Notes under the pieces: generated by a model
The model's database searches: none
The model's input: the letters and a program-made list of their open reading frames with translations, nothing else
What the model was told of the DNA's origin: nothing
Assembly: GCA_019419895.1 (NCBI GenBank)
Contig: JAHZIE010000020.1
Coordinates: forward strand, 1-22,594
DNA from: Clostridiales bacterium
GTDB lineage: Bacteria > Bacillota > Clostridia > Oscillospirales > Acutalibacteraceae
Length of the DNA stretch: 22,594 bases
Direction: 5' to 3'
In this document: one piece after another, positions 1 through 7,624 of the stretch
How positions within the stretch are numbered: position 1 is the stretch's first letter
Layout: the number at the start of each line of letters is the position of its first letter
Position numbers and translations under genes: made by a program

Positions 1-313
1 TCCCCGCTGCGGCACCAGCTTTCTGATTCTCATTCTTCTCATCGGCATTCTTCTCGGCTTTTTTATCCAAACCCCATCTCCATGGCTGAGGACGCTTATC
101 AAGATATTGCTGCTTCCTCTGGTGATGGGAATCGGCTATGAGCTCATCAAGCTCTGCGGGAAGTATGATAATATTGTCACCCGTATCATAGCGGCGCCGG
201 GGCTTTGGATGCAGCGCCTGACCACAAAGGAACCGGACGACAGCATGATGGAGGTGGCGATTGCCGCCATGAAGAAGGTAATTCCCGAAAACGGGGAAGA
301 TATCATTCGGTAA
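1..313 (+). CDS. DUF1385 family membrane protein (YqhQ-like), C-terminal part
   Basis: The 3' end of a gene that begins before the window; the reading frame is open from base 2 and stops with TAA at 311-313. The visible part begins with Pro-Arg-Cys-Gly-Thr-Ser-Phe, a hallmark of DUF1385 proteins, followed by a very hydrophobic run of Leu/Ile/Gly/Phe that looks like a membrane span. After it come a second hydrophobic stretch (LLLPLVMGIGYELIK) and a soluble tail with the family's typical pattern (APGLWMQRLTTKEPDD, then MEVAIAAMKKV). The biochemical role of DUF1385 is not established. In Clostridia it often sits next to prmC, as here (10-nt gap), which suggests co-transcription but does not give a function. 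Naming is confident, function is not. An ATG at 107 lies inside the protein and is not a real start. Confidence 0.85.
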   Translation, partial: PRCGTSFLILILLIGILLGFFIQTPSPWLRTLIKILLLPLVMGIGYELIKLCGKYDNIVTRIIAAPGLWMQRLTTKEPDDSMMEVAIAAMKKVIPENGEDIIR

Positions 314-323
314 GGAGCGAGGC

Positions 324-1181
324 ATGAAGCTCAGACAGATTTATTTGGCAGGAAAAAAGAAACTGGAAGAGGCGGGAGTGGAAGCTCCCGCCTTTGATGC
401 TGTCTGCCTTTTTGAAAAGGTCTTTGGGCTGGATCGTGGAGGCATGGTGGTTCATGGGGATGAAATTCCCCCGGCGGAAGAGGAAAGCCTCTTTTTTTCC
501 CTGATTGAGCGGAGAAGCTCCGGTTTTCCCCTTCAGTATCTGATGGGGGAATGGCCCTTCATGGGAAGGGAATTTTTGGTAGGTCCCGGCGTTTTGATTC
601 CCCGGGAAGAGACGGAGCTCCTGGTAGAAGCGGCCCTTGCCGGGCTGGAGGGAAAAGAAAAAGGATGCAGGGCGGTCGACCTGTGTGCCGGTACCGGAAT
701 TGTTGGAATCAACCTGTCTTTGGAACTGCCTGAGGCGGAAATAACGGCCGTGGAGCTTTCCCAAGAGGCCTTTCCCTATCTGGAAGAAAACATTGCCAGG
801 CACAAGGCGCCGGTGAAGGCTATGCGGGCGGATGTGCTGAAAGGGCCGCCGCCGGGATTCCCAATACAGGATGCGGTGGTGTCCAATCCGCCCTATTTGA
901 CCCGGAAGGATATGGAAAACCTTCAGAAAGAAGTCAAATCTGAACCGGAAATGGCTCTGCGGGGAGGGGAAGACGGCCTGCTGTTTTACCGGGTGATTGC
1001 CGAAAAGTGGTTTCCCTTTCTGCGCCGGGACGGCTTTGCCGCGGTGGAATGCGGAATGGGGCAGGCTGGGCAGGTGGCGGAAATCTTTCATTCCTTCGGC
1101 TTGTCGGAGGTTTCCATACTGGATGATTTTAACGGCATCGGCCGTGTCGTGACTGGAAGATGGCGCGGCGGCGCTTCCTGA
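324..1181 (+). CDS. prmC: Peptide chain release factor N5-glutamine methyltransferase
   Basis: Methylates the glutamine of the GGQ motif in release factors RF1/RF2 using S-adenosylmethionine, which raises the efficiency of peptide release; cytoplasmic. The 285-residue length is normal for the family. Residues 1-75 form the helical N-terminal substrate domain. IPREETE (92-98) is followed by the SAM-binding glycine motif in DLCAGTGIVGI (119-129), an acidic residue after strand 2 (AVELS, about 142-146), and the catalytic NPPY motif at 188-191 that holds the glutamine side chain. The ATG at 324 follows a GGAGCGAGGC purine stretch and lies 10 nt after the DUF1385 stop, so the two are probably one transcript. 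In many Firmicutes prfA, encoding the substrate RF1, follows prmC; here recA comes next, so the substrate gene must lie elsewhere. Confidence 0.95.
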   Translation: MKLRQIYLAGKKKLEEAGVEAPAFDAVCLFEKVFGLDRGGMVVHGDEIPPAEEESLFFSLIERRSSGFPLQYLMGEWPFMGREFLVGPGVLIPREETELLVEAALAGLEGKEKGCRAVDLCAGTGIVGINLSLELPEAEITAVELSQEAFPYLEENIARHKAPVKAMRADVLKGPPPGFPIQDAVVSNPPYLTRKDMENLQKEVKSEPEMALRGGEDGLLFYRVIAEKWFPFLRRDGFAAVECGMGQAGQVAEIFHSFGLSEVSILDDFNGIGRVVTGRWRGGAS

Positions 1182-1201
1182 TTTTTGTTCCCCGGGATCT
1201 G

Positions 1202-1230
1202 TTGCTTTTGAATTGGCGATAGGGTATAAT
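1202..1230 (+). promoter_or_regulatory. Probable sigma-A promoter of recA
   Basis: TTGCTT (1202-1207) and a perfect TATAAT (1225-1230) are separated by 17 bp, placing the transcription start near 1237 and giving a recA leader of about 134 nt. The position, just after prmC ends at 1181, fits separate control of recA. I saw no Gram-positive LexA box (GAAC-N4-GTTC type) overlapping it. Confidence 0.7.
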
Positions 1231-1370
1231 AATCTCAAAGTATCCTGATGGCGGCAAGGACGGAACAGCAGCCGCGTTTTTTTCGGCGTTGCCCGGAGTG
1301 ATGGAAAGAAAGAGTCGGCGGCTACTGTTTGACGGACGGCGTTGGAAACGGAAAAGAAAGGAAGGGTTCT

Positions 1371-2480
1371 ATGGCAGACGATAAAAAAGCGGCTTTGGAA
1401 AAAGCCCTTGGACAGATAGAAAAGAAATTCGGCAAGGACGCGGTGATGAAGCTGGGGGACAACCGCACCATGCAGGTGGAGGCAATCTCCACCGGTTCCC
1501 TGTCCCTGGATTTGGCGTTAGGGATCGGAGGGCTTCCAAGAGGCAGGATTGTAGAGATTTACGGCCCGGAATCCTCCGGTAAGACCACCCTGGCCCTGCA
1601 CTGTATCGCCGAGGGGCAGAAAAACGGCGGGCAGGCCGCCTTTATCGATGTGGAGCACGCCTTGGATCCTGTCTATGCAAAGGCCCTGGGTGTTGATATT
1701 GATTCCTTGCTGGTGTCCCAGCCGGATTCCGGAGAGCAGGCACTGGAAATTACAGAGGCGCTGGTTCTCTCCGGCGCGCTGGACGTTATTGTAGTGGACT
1801 CAGTGGCCGCTTTGGTTCCCCGCGCGGAAATCGAGGGGGAAATGGGAGATTCCCATGTGGGCCTTCATGCGAGGCTGATGTCTCAGGCCATGAGAAAGCT
1901 GGCCGGAGCCATTTCCAAGTCTAACTGCGTTGTCATTTTCATTAATCAGCTCCGTTTGAAGGTGGGGGTTGTTTATGGAAATCCAGAGGTTACCACGGGG
2001 GGCAACGCGCTGAAATATTACGCTTCTGTCCGTATTGACATCCGCCGGACGGAAATCCTGAAAAACGGCAGCGAGCAGATCGGTTCCCGTACCAGGGCGA
2101 AGGTGATCAAGAATAAGGTCGCTCCCCCTTACCGGGAAGGGGAATTCGATATTATGTACGGTGAGGGAATCAGCCGTGTCGGCGAGCTTTTGGATTTGGC
2201 GGTGAAATATGACGTTGTCCAGAAGAGCGGCGCTTGGTTTGGATATGGTTCGGTGCGCCTTGGACAGGGGAGAGATAATTCCAAGATTTTCCTCAAGCAA
2301 AACACTGAACTGGCGGCGGAGATTGAAAAGAAGCTGATGGAAAAAATCAAGGCGGAATCGGACGAAAAGCAGGGGAAGGAGCCGGTGGACAAAGCGGCGG
2401 CGACTCCGGTTTCCGTTTCGGCGCCTGCCCCAAAGAAAACGGCGGCAAAGGCGAATATTGATATTATGGTGGATGACTGA
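1371..2480 (+). CDS. recA: RecA recombinase
   Basis: ATP-dependent strand-exchange protein of homologous recombination; it also acts as co-protease for LexA where an SOS system exists. The start is the ATG at 1371, after AAGGAAGG; the frame runs open back to 1329, but the family begins with MADDKK-like residues. That gives 369 residues. Visible elements are Walker A GPESSGKT (65-72), FIDVEHALDP (about 91-100), Walker B VIVVD (139-143), the L1/L2 loop regions including GNPEVTTGGNALKYY (about 203-217), and a C-terminal tail rich in Ala/Pro/Lys that ends in acidic residues, typical of Clostridia. The stop TGA shares its last base with the recX ATG, so RecX is translationally coupled to it. No missing key residue was seen. 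Confidence 0.98.
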   Translation: MADDKKAALEKALGQIEKKFGKDAVMKLGDNRTMQVEAISTGSLSLDLALGIGGLPRGRIVEIYGPESSGKTTLALHCIAEGQKNGGQAAFIDVEHALDPVYAKALGVDIDSLLVSQPDSGEQALEITEALVLSGALDVIVVDSVAALVPRAEIEGEMGDSHVGLHARLMSQAMRKLAGAISKSNCVVIFINQLRLKVGVVYGNPEVTTGGNALKYYASVRIDIRRTEILKNGSEQIGSRTRAKVIKNKVAPPYREGEFDIMYGEGISRVGELLDLAVKYDVVQKSGAWFGYGSVRLGQGRDNSKIFLKQNTELAAEIEKKLMEKIKAESDEKQGKEPVDKAAATPVSVSAPAPKKTAAKANIDIMVDD

Positions 2481-3106
2481 TGCTGATTACCGCGGCAGAG
2501 CCCAGGAGGCAGTCCCAGTATGAAATTTATCTGGACGGACAGCCGGCGGGGCTGATAGATGCCGGAACATGGGAGCTTTCCGGTTATCGTCCGGGAGGTG
2601 AGCTTTCCCGGGAGGAATTTGACGCCCTGTGGGAGGCGTCCGGATATGCCAGGGCAAAATCTTATGCTCTTTATCTCCTGGGAAGGCGCGGCTATTCCCA
2701 AAAAGAGCTTTACGGAAAAATTTCCCAGAGATATGGCGGATATGCGGCCCAGCGGGCTGTGGACAGGATGACGGAGCTCGGCCTGCTTGACGACATGGAT
2801 TATGCCCGCCGCCGGGCAAAGGATCTCATCCGCCTCAAGCACTACTCGGGGGATCGTGTGATGCTGGAGCTTTTGCGGATGGGAATTGAGCGGGAGCAGG
2901 CAAAGCTTGTTCTAGAGGAAATTGAGATGGATCCAGCAGAACAAATCCGGGAGCTGCTGGATCGGAAATATTCCCGGCAGCTGGGGGACGAAAAGGGAAG
3001 AAGGCGGACCATTGCCGCCCTTCAGCGCTTGGGCTACCGCTGGGACGAGATCAAAAAGGCTTTGGAGGACTATCCAGGAACCGAAGCGGAGGAATTTGAA
3101 GAATAA
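2480..3106 (+). CDS. recX: Regulatory protein RecX
   Basis: RecX binds RecA filaments and limits RecA activity. The 208-residue product has an N-terminal part resembling the domain of Firmicute RecX (YEIYLDGQ... at about residues 13-20), then three-helix repeats with the family's signature spacing: ARAKSYALYLLGRRGYSQKEL (about 58-78, given here as its span), a second repeat around LLDDMDYARRRAKDLIR, and a third near RRTIAALQRLGYRWDEI close to the C-terminus. Its ATG overlaps the recA stop by one base (TGATG), the usual arrangement for keeping RecX in proportion to RecA. The gene is followed after 33 nt by rimO. Assignment rests on repeat pattern plus the recA neighbour; sequence conservation in RecX is low. 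Confidence 0.92.
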   Translation: MLITAAEPRRQSQYEIYLDGQPAGLIDAGTWELSGYRPGGELSREEFDALWEASGYARAKSYALYLLGRRGYSQKELYGKISQRYGGYAAQRAVDRMTELGLLDDMDYARRRAKDLIRLKHYSGDRVMLELLRMGIEREQAKLVLEEIEMDPAEQIRELLDRKYSRQLGDEKGRRRTIAALQRLGYRWDEIKKALEDYPGTEAEEFEE

Positions 3107-3139
3107 TGGAAAAACGGCAAGGGAAGGAAATGCCTGAAT

Positions 3140-4477
3140 ATGGGATATAAAATAGGTATGGTGAGCCTGGGATGCTCTAAAAACCAGGTTGACGCTGAAA
3201 TTATGATGGCCCAGCTCAAGGACGCCGGCTATCAGCTGGTGGCTGAAGCGGGGATGTCAGATGTGGCGATTGTGAACACCTGTGGATTTATAGAGGACGC
3301 AAAAAAAGAGGCTATTGAGGAGATTTTGGAGTTAGCAAAACTCAAAGCGGAGGGGAAAATAAAGGCGCTGATTGTCACCGGTTGTCTGGCGGAACGTTAC
3401 CAGCAGGAGGTGGCCAAGGAGCTGCCGGAAGTGGATGCGGTTGTCGGCATTGGAGCCAATGGACATATTGCGGAAATTGTGGAGAAAGCCCTTGAGAAAA
3501 AGGGACAGGTTCTGGAATTTCCCGATAAGCTGGAGCTTCCATTAAGCGGCAACCGGGTGCAGACAACGCCCTATTATTATTCCTACATAAAAATTGCTGA
3601 GGGCTGCGACAATCGCTGCTCTTATTGCGCCATCCCCATGATCAGGGGAAAGTTTCGCAGCCGCCCCATGGAGGATATCCTTTCCGAGGCGGAAAGACTG
3701 GCAAGAAACGGTGTAAAGGAACTGGTGGTTGTCGCCCAGGATACCACCCGCTATGGGATGGATCTTTACGGTTCCGGTCGGCTGCCGGAGCTGTTAAGCG
3801 CCCTTTGTAAGATTGACGGCCTGGAATGGATCCGTGTCCTTTATTGTTATCCTGAAAGGATTACGGACAGCCTGCTGGATGTTATGGCAAAAGAGGAGAA
3901 AATTGTAAAGTATCTTGATATTCCCATCCAGCACTGCAACAAGGAGCTGCTGAGAACGATGCACCGGGTGGGGGACAGGGAGTCCCTGACAGCTTTGATG
4001 AAGAAAATCCGGGAGAGGGTGCCGGGAATTATCCTCCGGACGACATTGATTGCGGGTTTCCCGGGGGAAACCTGGGAGCAGTTTAATGAACTGGCGGAAT
4101 TTGTGCGTGAGGTTCGTTTCGACCGTCTGGGATGCTTTGCCTATTCCGCGGAGGAAGGAACTCCCGCGGCGGAGATGAAGGGCCAGGTTGAAGAAAAGGT
4201 AAAGCAGCGCCGCCAGGAAATCATTATGGAAGAGCAGTCTCAGATTATGGCGGAAAAGTGCGGCCAGATGGTGGGAAAGGTTCTTCCCGTCCTGGTGGAA
4301 GGCTACGACAGGTATGCGGGCAGCTTTTTTGGACGTTCTCCCCATGACGCGCCGGATATTGACGGGAAGGTCTTTTTTTCCGCAAACGCGCGTAGTATGA
4401 ATGCAGGGACGATTGTACCGGTCCAGATTATCGACAGCATGGAATGTGATTTGATTGGAGCGTTGGTGGAGGATTAA
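3140..4477 (+). CDS. rimO: Ribosomal protein S12 methylthiotransferase RimO
   Basis: Radical SAM enzyme that adds a methylthio group to the conserved aspartate of ribosomal protein uS12. The 445-residue length matches the family. The N-terminal UPF0004 domain carries three cysteines for the auxiliary iron-sulfur cluster: Cys12 (SLGCSKN), Cys48 (NTCGF) and Cys82 (TGCLAE). The radical SAM cluster motif C-x3-C-x2-C is Cys156, Cys160 and Cys163 (CDNRCSYC), followed by IPMIRGKFRSRP, which is RimO-like; its close relative MiaB, a tRNA enzyme, differs in this stretch. The last about 65 residues form the TRAM domain. A second in-frame ATG lies at 3158, but the ATG at 3140 keeps the normal N-terminus. 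The gene sits between recX and pgsA, probably in the recA transcript. Confidence 0.95.
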   Translation: MGYKIGMVSLGCSKNQVDAEIMMAQLKDAGYQLVAEAGMSDVAIVNTCGFIEDAKKEAIEEILELAKLKAEGKIKALIVTGCLAERYQQEVAKELPEVDAVVGIGANGHIAEIVEKALEKKGQVLEFPDKLELPLSGNRVQTTPYYYSYIKIAEGCDNRCSYCAIPMIRGKFRSRPMEDILSEAERLARNGVKELVVVAQDTTRYGMDLYGSGRLPELLSALCKIDGLEWIRVLYCYPERITDSLLDVMAKEEKIVKYLDIPIQHCNKELLRTMHRVGDRESLTALMKKIRERVPGIILRTTLIAGFPGETWEQFNELAEFVREVRFDRLGCFAYSAEEGTPAAEMKGQVEEKVKQRRQEIIMEEQSQIMAEKCGQMVGKVLPVLVEGYDRYAGSFFGRSPHDAPDIDGKVFFSANARSMNAGTIVPVQIIDSMECDLIGALVED

Positions 4478-4532
4478 AAGGCTTTGCCTTGCTCCCTGGG
4501 CCTCCTTGTAGCTAGGAAAGGAAGATTGGTGA

Positions 4533-5099
4533 ATGAATACGCCTAACAAACTGACCTTGATTCGGATTGTGTTGGTGCCGGTATTTATGGCGTTTCTGCT
4601 GTGGCCGGACTGTCCCCACCGTTTTCTCATAGCCGGGCTCGTTTTTGGAGCCGCGGCGTTGACGGATTTATTCGACGGAAGACTTGCGAGGAAAAACAAT
4701 CAGATTACTGATTTTGGAAAATTTATGGATCCCATCGCGGATAAACTCCTGATTGCAGGAGCTTTGGCGGCTTTCATCCAGCTGGGCCTGTGCAGCGCGT
4801 GGGTTTTGGTTTTGATTTTGGCGAGGGAATTTCTGGTAACGTCTCTGCGTCTGGTCGCGGCTAGTACGGGAAAGGTGATTGCCGCCAATTTGTGGGGCAA
4901 GGTGAAAACCATCACGCAGATGGTTGCCGTCATCGGGGTCTTTGTTCTGCAGGAGGGGGCCTATTTGGGATGGCTCCCTTCATGGATGCCTCTTGTCCTC
5001 ATCGGAGAAGTCCTGCTTTGGCTGTCCGCCGCGGCAACCGTTATTTCCGGCGGAGTGTATCTGTGGCAGAACAGAAAATTTATCAATACCGCAAAATAA
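4533..5099 (+). CDS. pgsA: CDP-diacylglycerol-glycerol-3-phosphate 3-phosphatidyltransferase
   Basis: Integral membrane enzyme that makes phosphatidylglycerol phosphate from CDP-diacylglycerol and glycerol-3-phosphate, the committed step to phosphatidylglycerol and cardiolipin. The 188-residue protein has a run of hydrophobic segments (about residues 8-24, 31-47, 71-92, 115-135 and 150-175) and the complete CDP-alcohol phosphotransferase motif D-x2-D-G-x2-A-R-x8-G-x3-D-x3-D: Asp45, Asp48-Gly49, Ala52-Arg53, Gly62, Asp66 and Asp70. The N-terminus NTPNKLTLIRI is the usual PgsA start. A good Shine-Dalgarno (AGGAAAGGAAG) lies in the 55-nt gap after rimO. CdsA and phosphatidylserine synthases share the family motif, but length and N-terminus point to PgsA. 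Confidence 0.95.
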   Translation: MNTPNKLTLIRIVLVPVFMAFLLWPDCPHRFLIAGLVFGAAALTDLFDGRLARKNNQITDFGKFMDPIADKLLIAGALAAFIQLGLCSAWVLVLILAREFLVTSLRLVAASTGKVIAANLWGKVKTITQMVAVIGVFVLQEGAYLGWLPSWMPLVLIGEVLLWLSAAATVISGGVYLWQNRKFINTAK

Positions 5100-5125
5100 G
5101 TGGTGCAAATTTTCTTTGTTTGGTA

Positions 5126-5131
5126 TATAAT
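5126..5131 (+). promoter_or_regulatory. -10 element of the cysE-cysS leader promoter
   Basis: TATAAT at 5126-5131, 27 nt after the pgsA stop and just ahead of the T-box RNA, would start transcription near 5138. The matching -35 position (about 5103-5108, GTGCAA) is poor, so the upstream half of the promoter is uncertain. Confidence 0.55.
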
Positions 5132-5137
5132 AAAAAT

Positions 5138-5425
5138 AGACAGTCAAAAAGCCAGAATAAGTGATGCAGTGAGCGGGAGAAGTAGCGGAGGAAAACGCAA
5201 CAGAGAGGAAGGCGCTTTGCTGAGAGCCTTCCAGCGCGGAACGCTGTGAAATGCACCCGTTAGCACATGGGGGGAAATTCTCAAAAAGGAAGAGTATCCC
5301 TGTGCGGCAGGCACCGTTACGAGCCGGCGCAGTGGATGGCTGCGCTAAGAGATAAACCGGAGTGGAACCGCGGAAATTAAGCCGCCTCCGTCCCCTAAAA
5401 AGGGGACTGGGGCGGCTTTGTTTTT
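5138..5425 (+). promoter_or_regulatory. T-box leader, cysteine-specific (UGC specifier), controlling cysE-cysS
   Basis: An RNA leader that senses uncharged tRNA-Cys and decides between termination and read-through. The Stem I base pairs GCGGG (5173-5177) with CCCGT (5256-5260). An AGTA motif sits at 5181-5184, and the distal arm GGAAGGC (5207-5213) pairs with GCCTTCC (5226-5232). The specifier bulge GAAATGCA contains TGC, a Cys codon, at 5252-5254, right before the 3' side of the stem. The T-box proper, TGGAACCGCG, is at 5363-5372, and its upstream GGAG can pair with CTCC (5386-5389) to form the antiterminator. That element shares bases with the terminator described separately. Cysteine specificity agrees with both downstream genes, serine acetyltransferase and cysteinyl-tRNA synthetase. 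Start of the RNA is inferred from the -10 box. Confidence 0.92.
5381..5425 (+). terminator. Regulated intrinsic terminator of the Cys T-box
   Basis: A 15-bp stem, 5381-5395 with 5402-5416, with one mismatch and one wobble around a TAAAAA loop, is followed by TTTGTTTTT. Its 5' arm contains the CTCC that the T-box GGAG would otherwise capture, so termination and antitermination exclude each other. Confidence 0.92.
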
Positions 5426-5565
5426 CTCCGTTCTGCTTTTCTGAAAAGATGCGGGAGGAAGATGATCCGGGGGCTTCCCAGTTTGAATGGACGGCCTGGA
5501 AAATCGCAGGCTGCGTCTGTGCCGCGCTGTTTCACCTGATTTTCGAGAGTGATTGGGGTTTTTCT

Positions 5566-6231
5566 ATGTTATTTAAAAGATTGAAAGAGGAACTGGATCT
5601 TATTATGGACAGGGATCCGGCCGCCCGTTCCAGGGCGGAGGTTTATTTCCTGTATTCAGGCTTCCGGGCGGTGCGCTCCCACCGGAAGGCCAACTGGTTT
5701 TACAGACATAACATGAAGTTTATCGCCCGTTGGATTTCTCAAAGGGCCAGGCATAAGACCGGAATAGAAATCCATCCGGCGGCAAAAATAGGAAAAGGAT
5801 TGTTTATTGATCACGGTATGGGTGTGGTGATTGGGGAAACGGCGGAAATAGGAGACAACTGCACCATCTATCAGAATGTGACCCTTGGGGGCACAGGAAA
5901 GGAAACAGGCAAGCGCCACCCCACCCTGGGCAATAATGTCATGGTGGGATCGGGGGCGAAGGTGCTGGGACCCTTCCGCGTGGGGGATAACGCCCGCATC
6001 GCGGCTGGAGCGGTTGTTCTCAGTGAGGTTCCCGCCAACGCGACGGCTGTGGGGGTTCCCGCCCATATTGTAAAGGTAAACGGAATCCGGTGCGAGGGGC
6101 TGGATCAGATCCATATGGGGGATCCGGTGTCCCAGGAAATGTGCCGGATGGAATATAAAATTGAAAAGCTGGAGCATAAAATTAAAGAACTGGAAGCTGA
6201 ACTGGAGGAGAAGGAAAATGAAACTGTATAA
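5566..6231 (+). CDS. cysE: Serine O-acetyltransferase
   Basis: Transfers acetyl from acetyl-CoA to L-serine, giving O-acetylserine, the acceptor of sulfide in cysteine synthesis; cytoplasmic hexamer. With the ATG at 5566 the product has 221 residues, the normal length for Firmicute CysE. An N-terminal helical domain (1-65) precedes the left-handed beta-helix of hexapeptide repeats (about 66-175), with the catalytic IDHGMG (Asp82, His83) and the acetyl-CoA/serine loop GTGKETGKRHPTLG (109-122). The last about 30 residues are a charged heptad-like helix (KIEKLEHKIKELEAELEEKE). The Shine-Dalgarno at 5566 is weak (GATTGGGG). The frame is open back to 5362, and an ATG at 5449 would add 39 residues, but that extension is not family-like. 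The end overlaps cysS by 14 nt. Controlled by the Cys T-box. Confidence 0.93.
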   Translation: MLFKRLKEELDLIMDRDPAARSRAEVYFLYSGFRAVRSHRKANWFYRHNMKFIARWISQRARHKTGIEIHPAAKIGKGLFIDHGMGVVIGETAEIGDNCTIYQNVTLGGTGKETGKRHPTLGNNVMVGSGAKVLGPFRVGDNARIAAGAVVLSEVPANATAVGVPAHIVKVNGIRCEGLDQIHMGDPVSQEMCRMEYKIEKLEHKIKELEAELEEKENETV

Positions 6232-7624
6232 CAGCCTGACAAGAAAAAAAGAGGAACTCGTGCCGCTGGAGCCGGGAGTGGTGAAAATTTACGCCTGCGG
6301 CCCGACAGTTTATAATTATATTCATATCGGGAACGCGCGGCCCATCTGTGTTTTTGACATTCTGCGCCGGTACTTGGAATATCGGGGAATGAAGGTCGAA
6401 TTCGTGCAGAATTTTACTGATATCGACGACAAGATTATTAAGCGCGCCAACGAAGAGGGAACCGATTATCTGACGGTTTCCAGAAAATATATTGAAGAAT
6501 ACAAAAAGGACGCCGAGGGCCTCAATGTCAGGGAAGCGACCATTCATCCCAAGGCGACGGAAAACATTGACGAAATTATCCGCATTGTCTCCCGTCTGGT
6601 GGAAAACGGGCACGCCTATGCCGCTGAGAACGGGGACGTCTATTTCCGCACAAAAAGCTTTCCGGAATATGGAAAGCTTTCCCACCAGCCCCTGGAGGAA
6701 TTGGAGGCCGGCGCGCGTATTGGCGTTGGGGAACTGAAGGAGGATCCCATGGATTTTGCCCTGTGGAAGGCCGCAAAGCCGGGAGAGCCCATGTGGGATT
6801 CCCCCTGGAGCAAGGGACGGCCTGGCTGGCATATAGAGTGCTCCGCTATGGCGGGAAGATATCTGGGAAAGACCATTGATATCCACTGCGGAGGGCAGGA
6901 TCTGATTTTCCCACATCATGAAAATGAGATCGCACAGAGCGAATGCTGCAACGGGGTTCCCTTTGCAAATTTCTGGCTGCACAACGGGTATATTAACATT
7001 GATAACCGTAAGATGTCGAAATCCCTCGGAAATTTCTTTACCGTGAGGGAGGTGGCGGAGAAGTTTGGTTATGAACCCATCCGCTACTTGATGGTCGCTT
7101 CCCATTACCGCAGCCCTATCAACTACAGCGTGGAGGTGATTGAGCAGTGCAGGGCGGCGCTGGACCGTCTTTATACCTGCCGTGACAATCTTTCCTTTGT
7201 TCTTGAAAACGCCCAGGGGACGCTGAAAGAGGGGGAAAAGGAGGTCGCCGATCGTCTGGAAGGATTCCAAAGAAAATTTATCGAGGTGATGGACGATGAT
7301 CTCAACACAGCCGACGCCATTGCTGTATTGTTTGATTTGACGAGGGAGATCAATTCCAATATCAGCACAGCAACCCAACCTTCCAAAGAATTGGCAGAGA
7401 AAGCAATGAAACTGTTCCGGGAATTTGCCGATGTACTGGGGTTGCTGTATGCGCAGAGGAAGGATTCCATCGACGATGAAATTGAGGCCCTGATCCAAAA
7501 AAGAACGGAAGCAAGAAAAAATAAGGATTGGGCGACAGCGGATCAAATCCGTGACGAGCTTAAGGCGCGGCATATCGTCCTGGAGGATACCCCGCAGGGA
7601 GTCAAATGGCATATCGAACAGTAA
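6218..7624 (+). CDS. cysS: Cysteinyl-tRNA synthetase
   Basis: Class I aminoacyl-tRNA synthetase that charges tRNA-Cys. Starting at the ATG at 6218, preceded by GGAGGAGAAGG, it has 468 residues, the usual size; an in-frame start further upstream (6161) would lie inside cysE and add a lysine-rich tail foreign to the family. The HIGH motif is HIGN (36-39) after CGPTVYNY, and the KMSKS loop is at 265-269. Four zinc ligands for Cys recognition are present: Cys27, Cys208, His233 and Glu237, each shifted by one residue from the E. coli enzyme. A DALR-type helical domain fills the C-terminal third. It overlaps cysE by 14 nt, so the two are translationally coupled and share the T-box. All key residues are present. 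Confidence 0.97.
   Translation: MKLYNSLTRKKEELVPLEPGVVKIYACGPTVYNYIHIGNARPICVFDILRRYLEYRGMKVEFVQNFTDIDDKIIKRANEEGTDYLTVSRKYIEEYKKDAEGLNVREATIHPKATENIDEIIRIVSRLVENGHAYAAENGDVYFRTKSFPEYGKLSHQPLEELEAGARIGVGELKEDPMDFALWKAAKPGEPMWDSPWSKGRPGWHIECSAMAGRYLGKTIDIHCGGQDLIFPHHENEIAQSECCNGVPFANFWLHNGYINIDNRKMSKSLGNFFTVREVAEKFGYEPIRYLMVASHYRSPINYSVEVIEQCRAALDRLYTCRDNLSFVLENAQGTLKEGEKEVADRLEGFQRKFIEVMDDDLNTADAIAVLFDLTREINSNISTATQPSKELAEKAMKLFREFADVLGLLYAQRKDSIDDEIEALIQKRTEARKNKDWATADQIRDELKARHIVLEDTPQGVKWHIEQ

Noticed and set aside
303..1238. 311-codon open frame on the minus strand opposite prmC
   Set aside because: It is the antisense shadow of prmC, with no family-like motifs; prmC on the plus strand has all its catalytic motifs and a ribosome binding site.
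1248..1301. 17-codon frame in the recA leader as a leader peptide
   Set aside because: ATG at 1248 has no Shine-Dalgarno, and the product shows no run of regulatory codons.
5362..5565. Upstream GTG start for cysE at 5362
   Set aside because: The GTG lies within the T-box sequence and the frame would run through the regulatory terminator; the family length fits the ATG at 5566.
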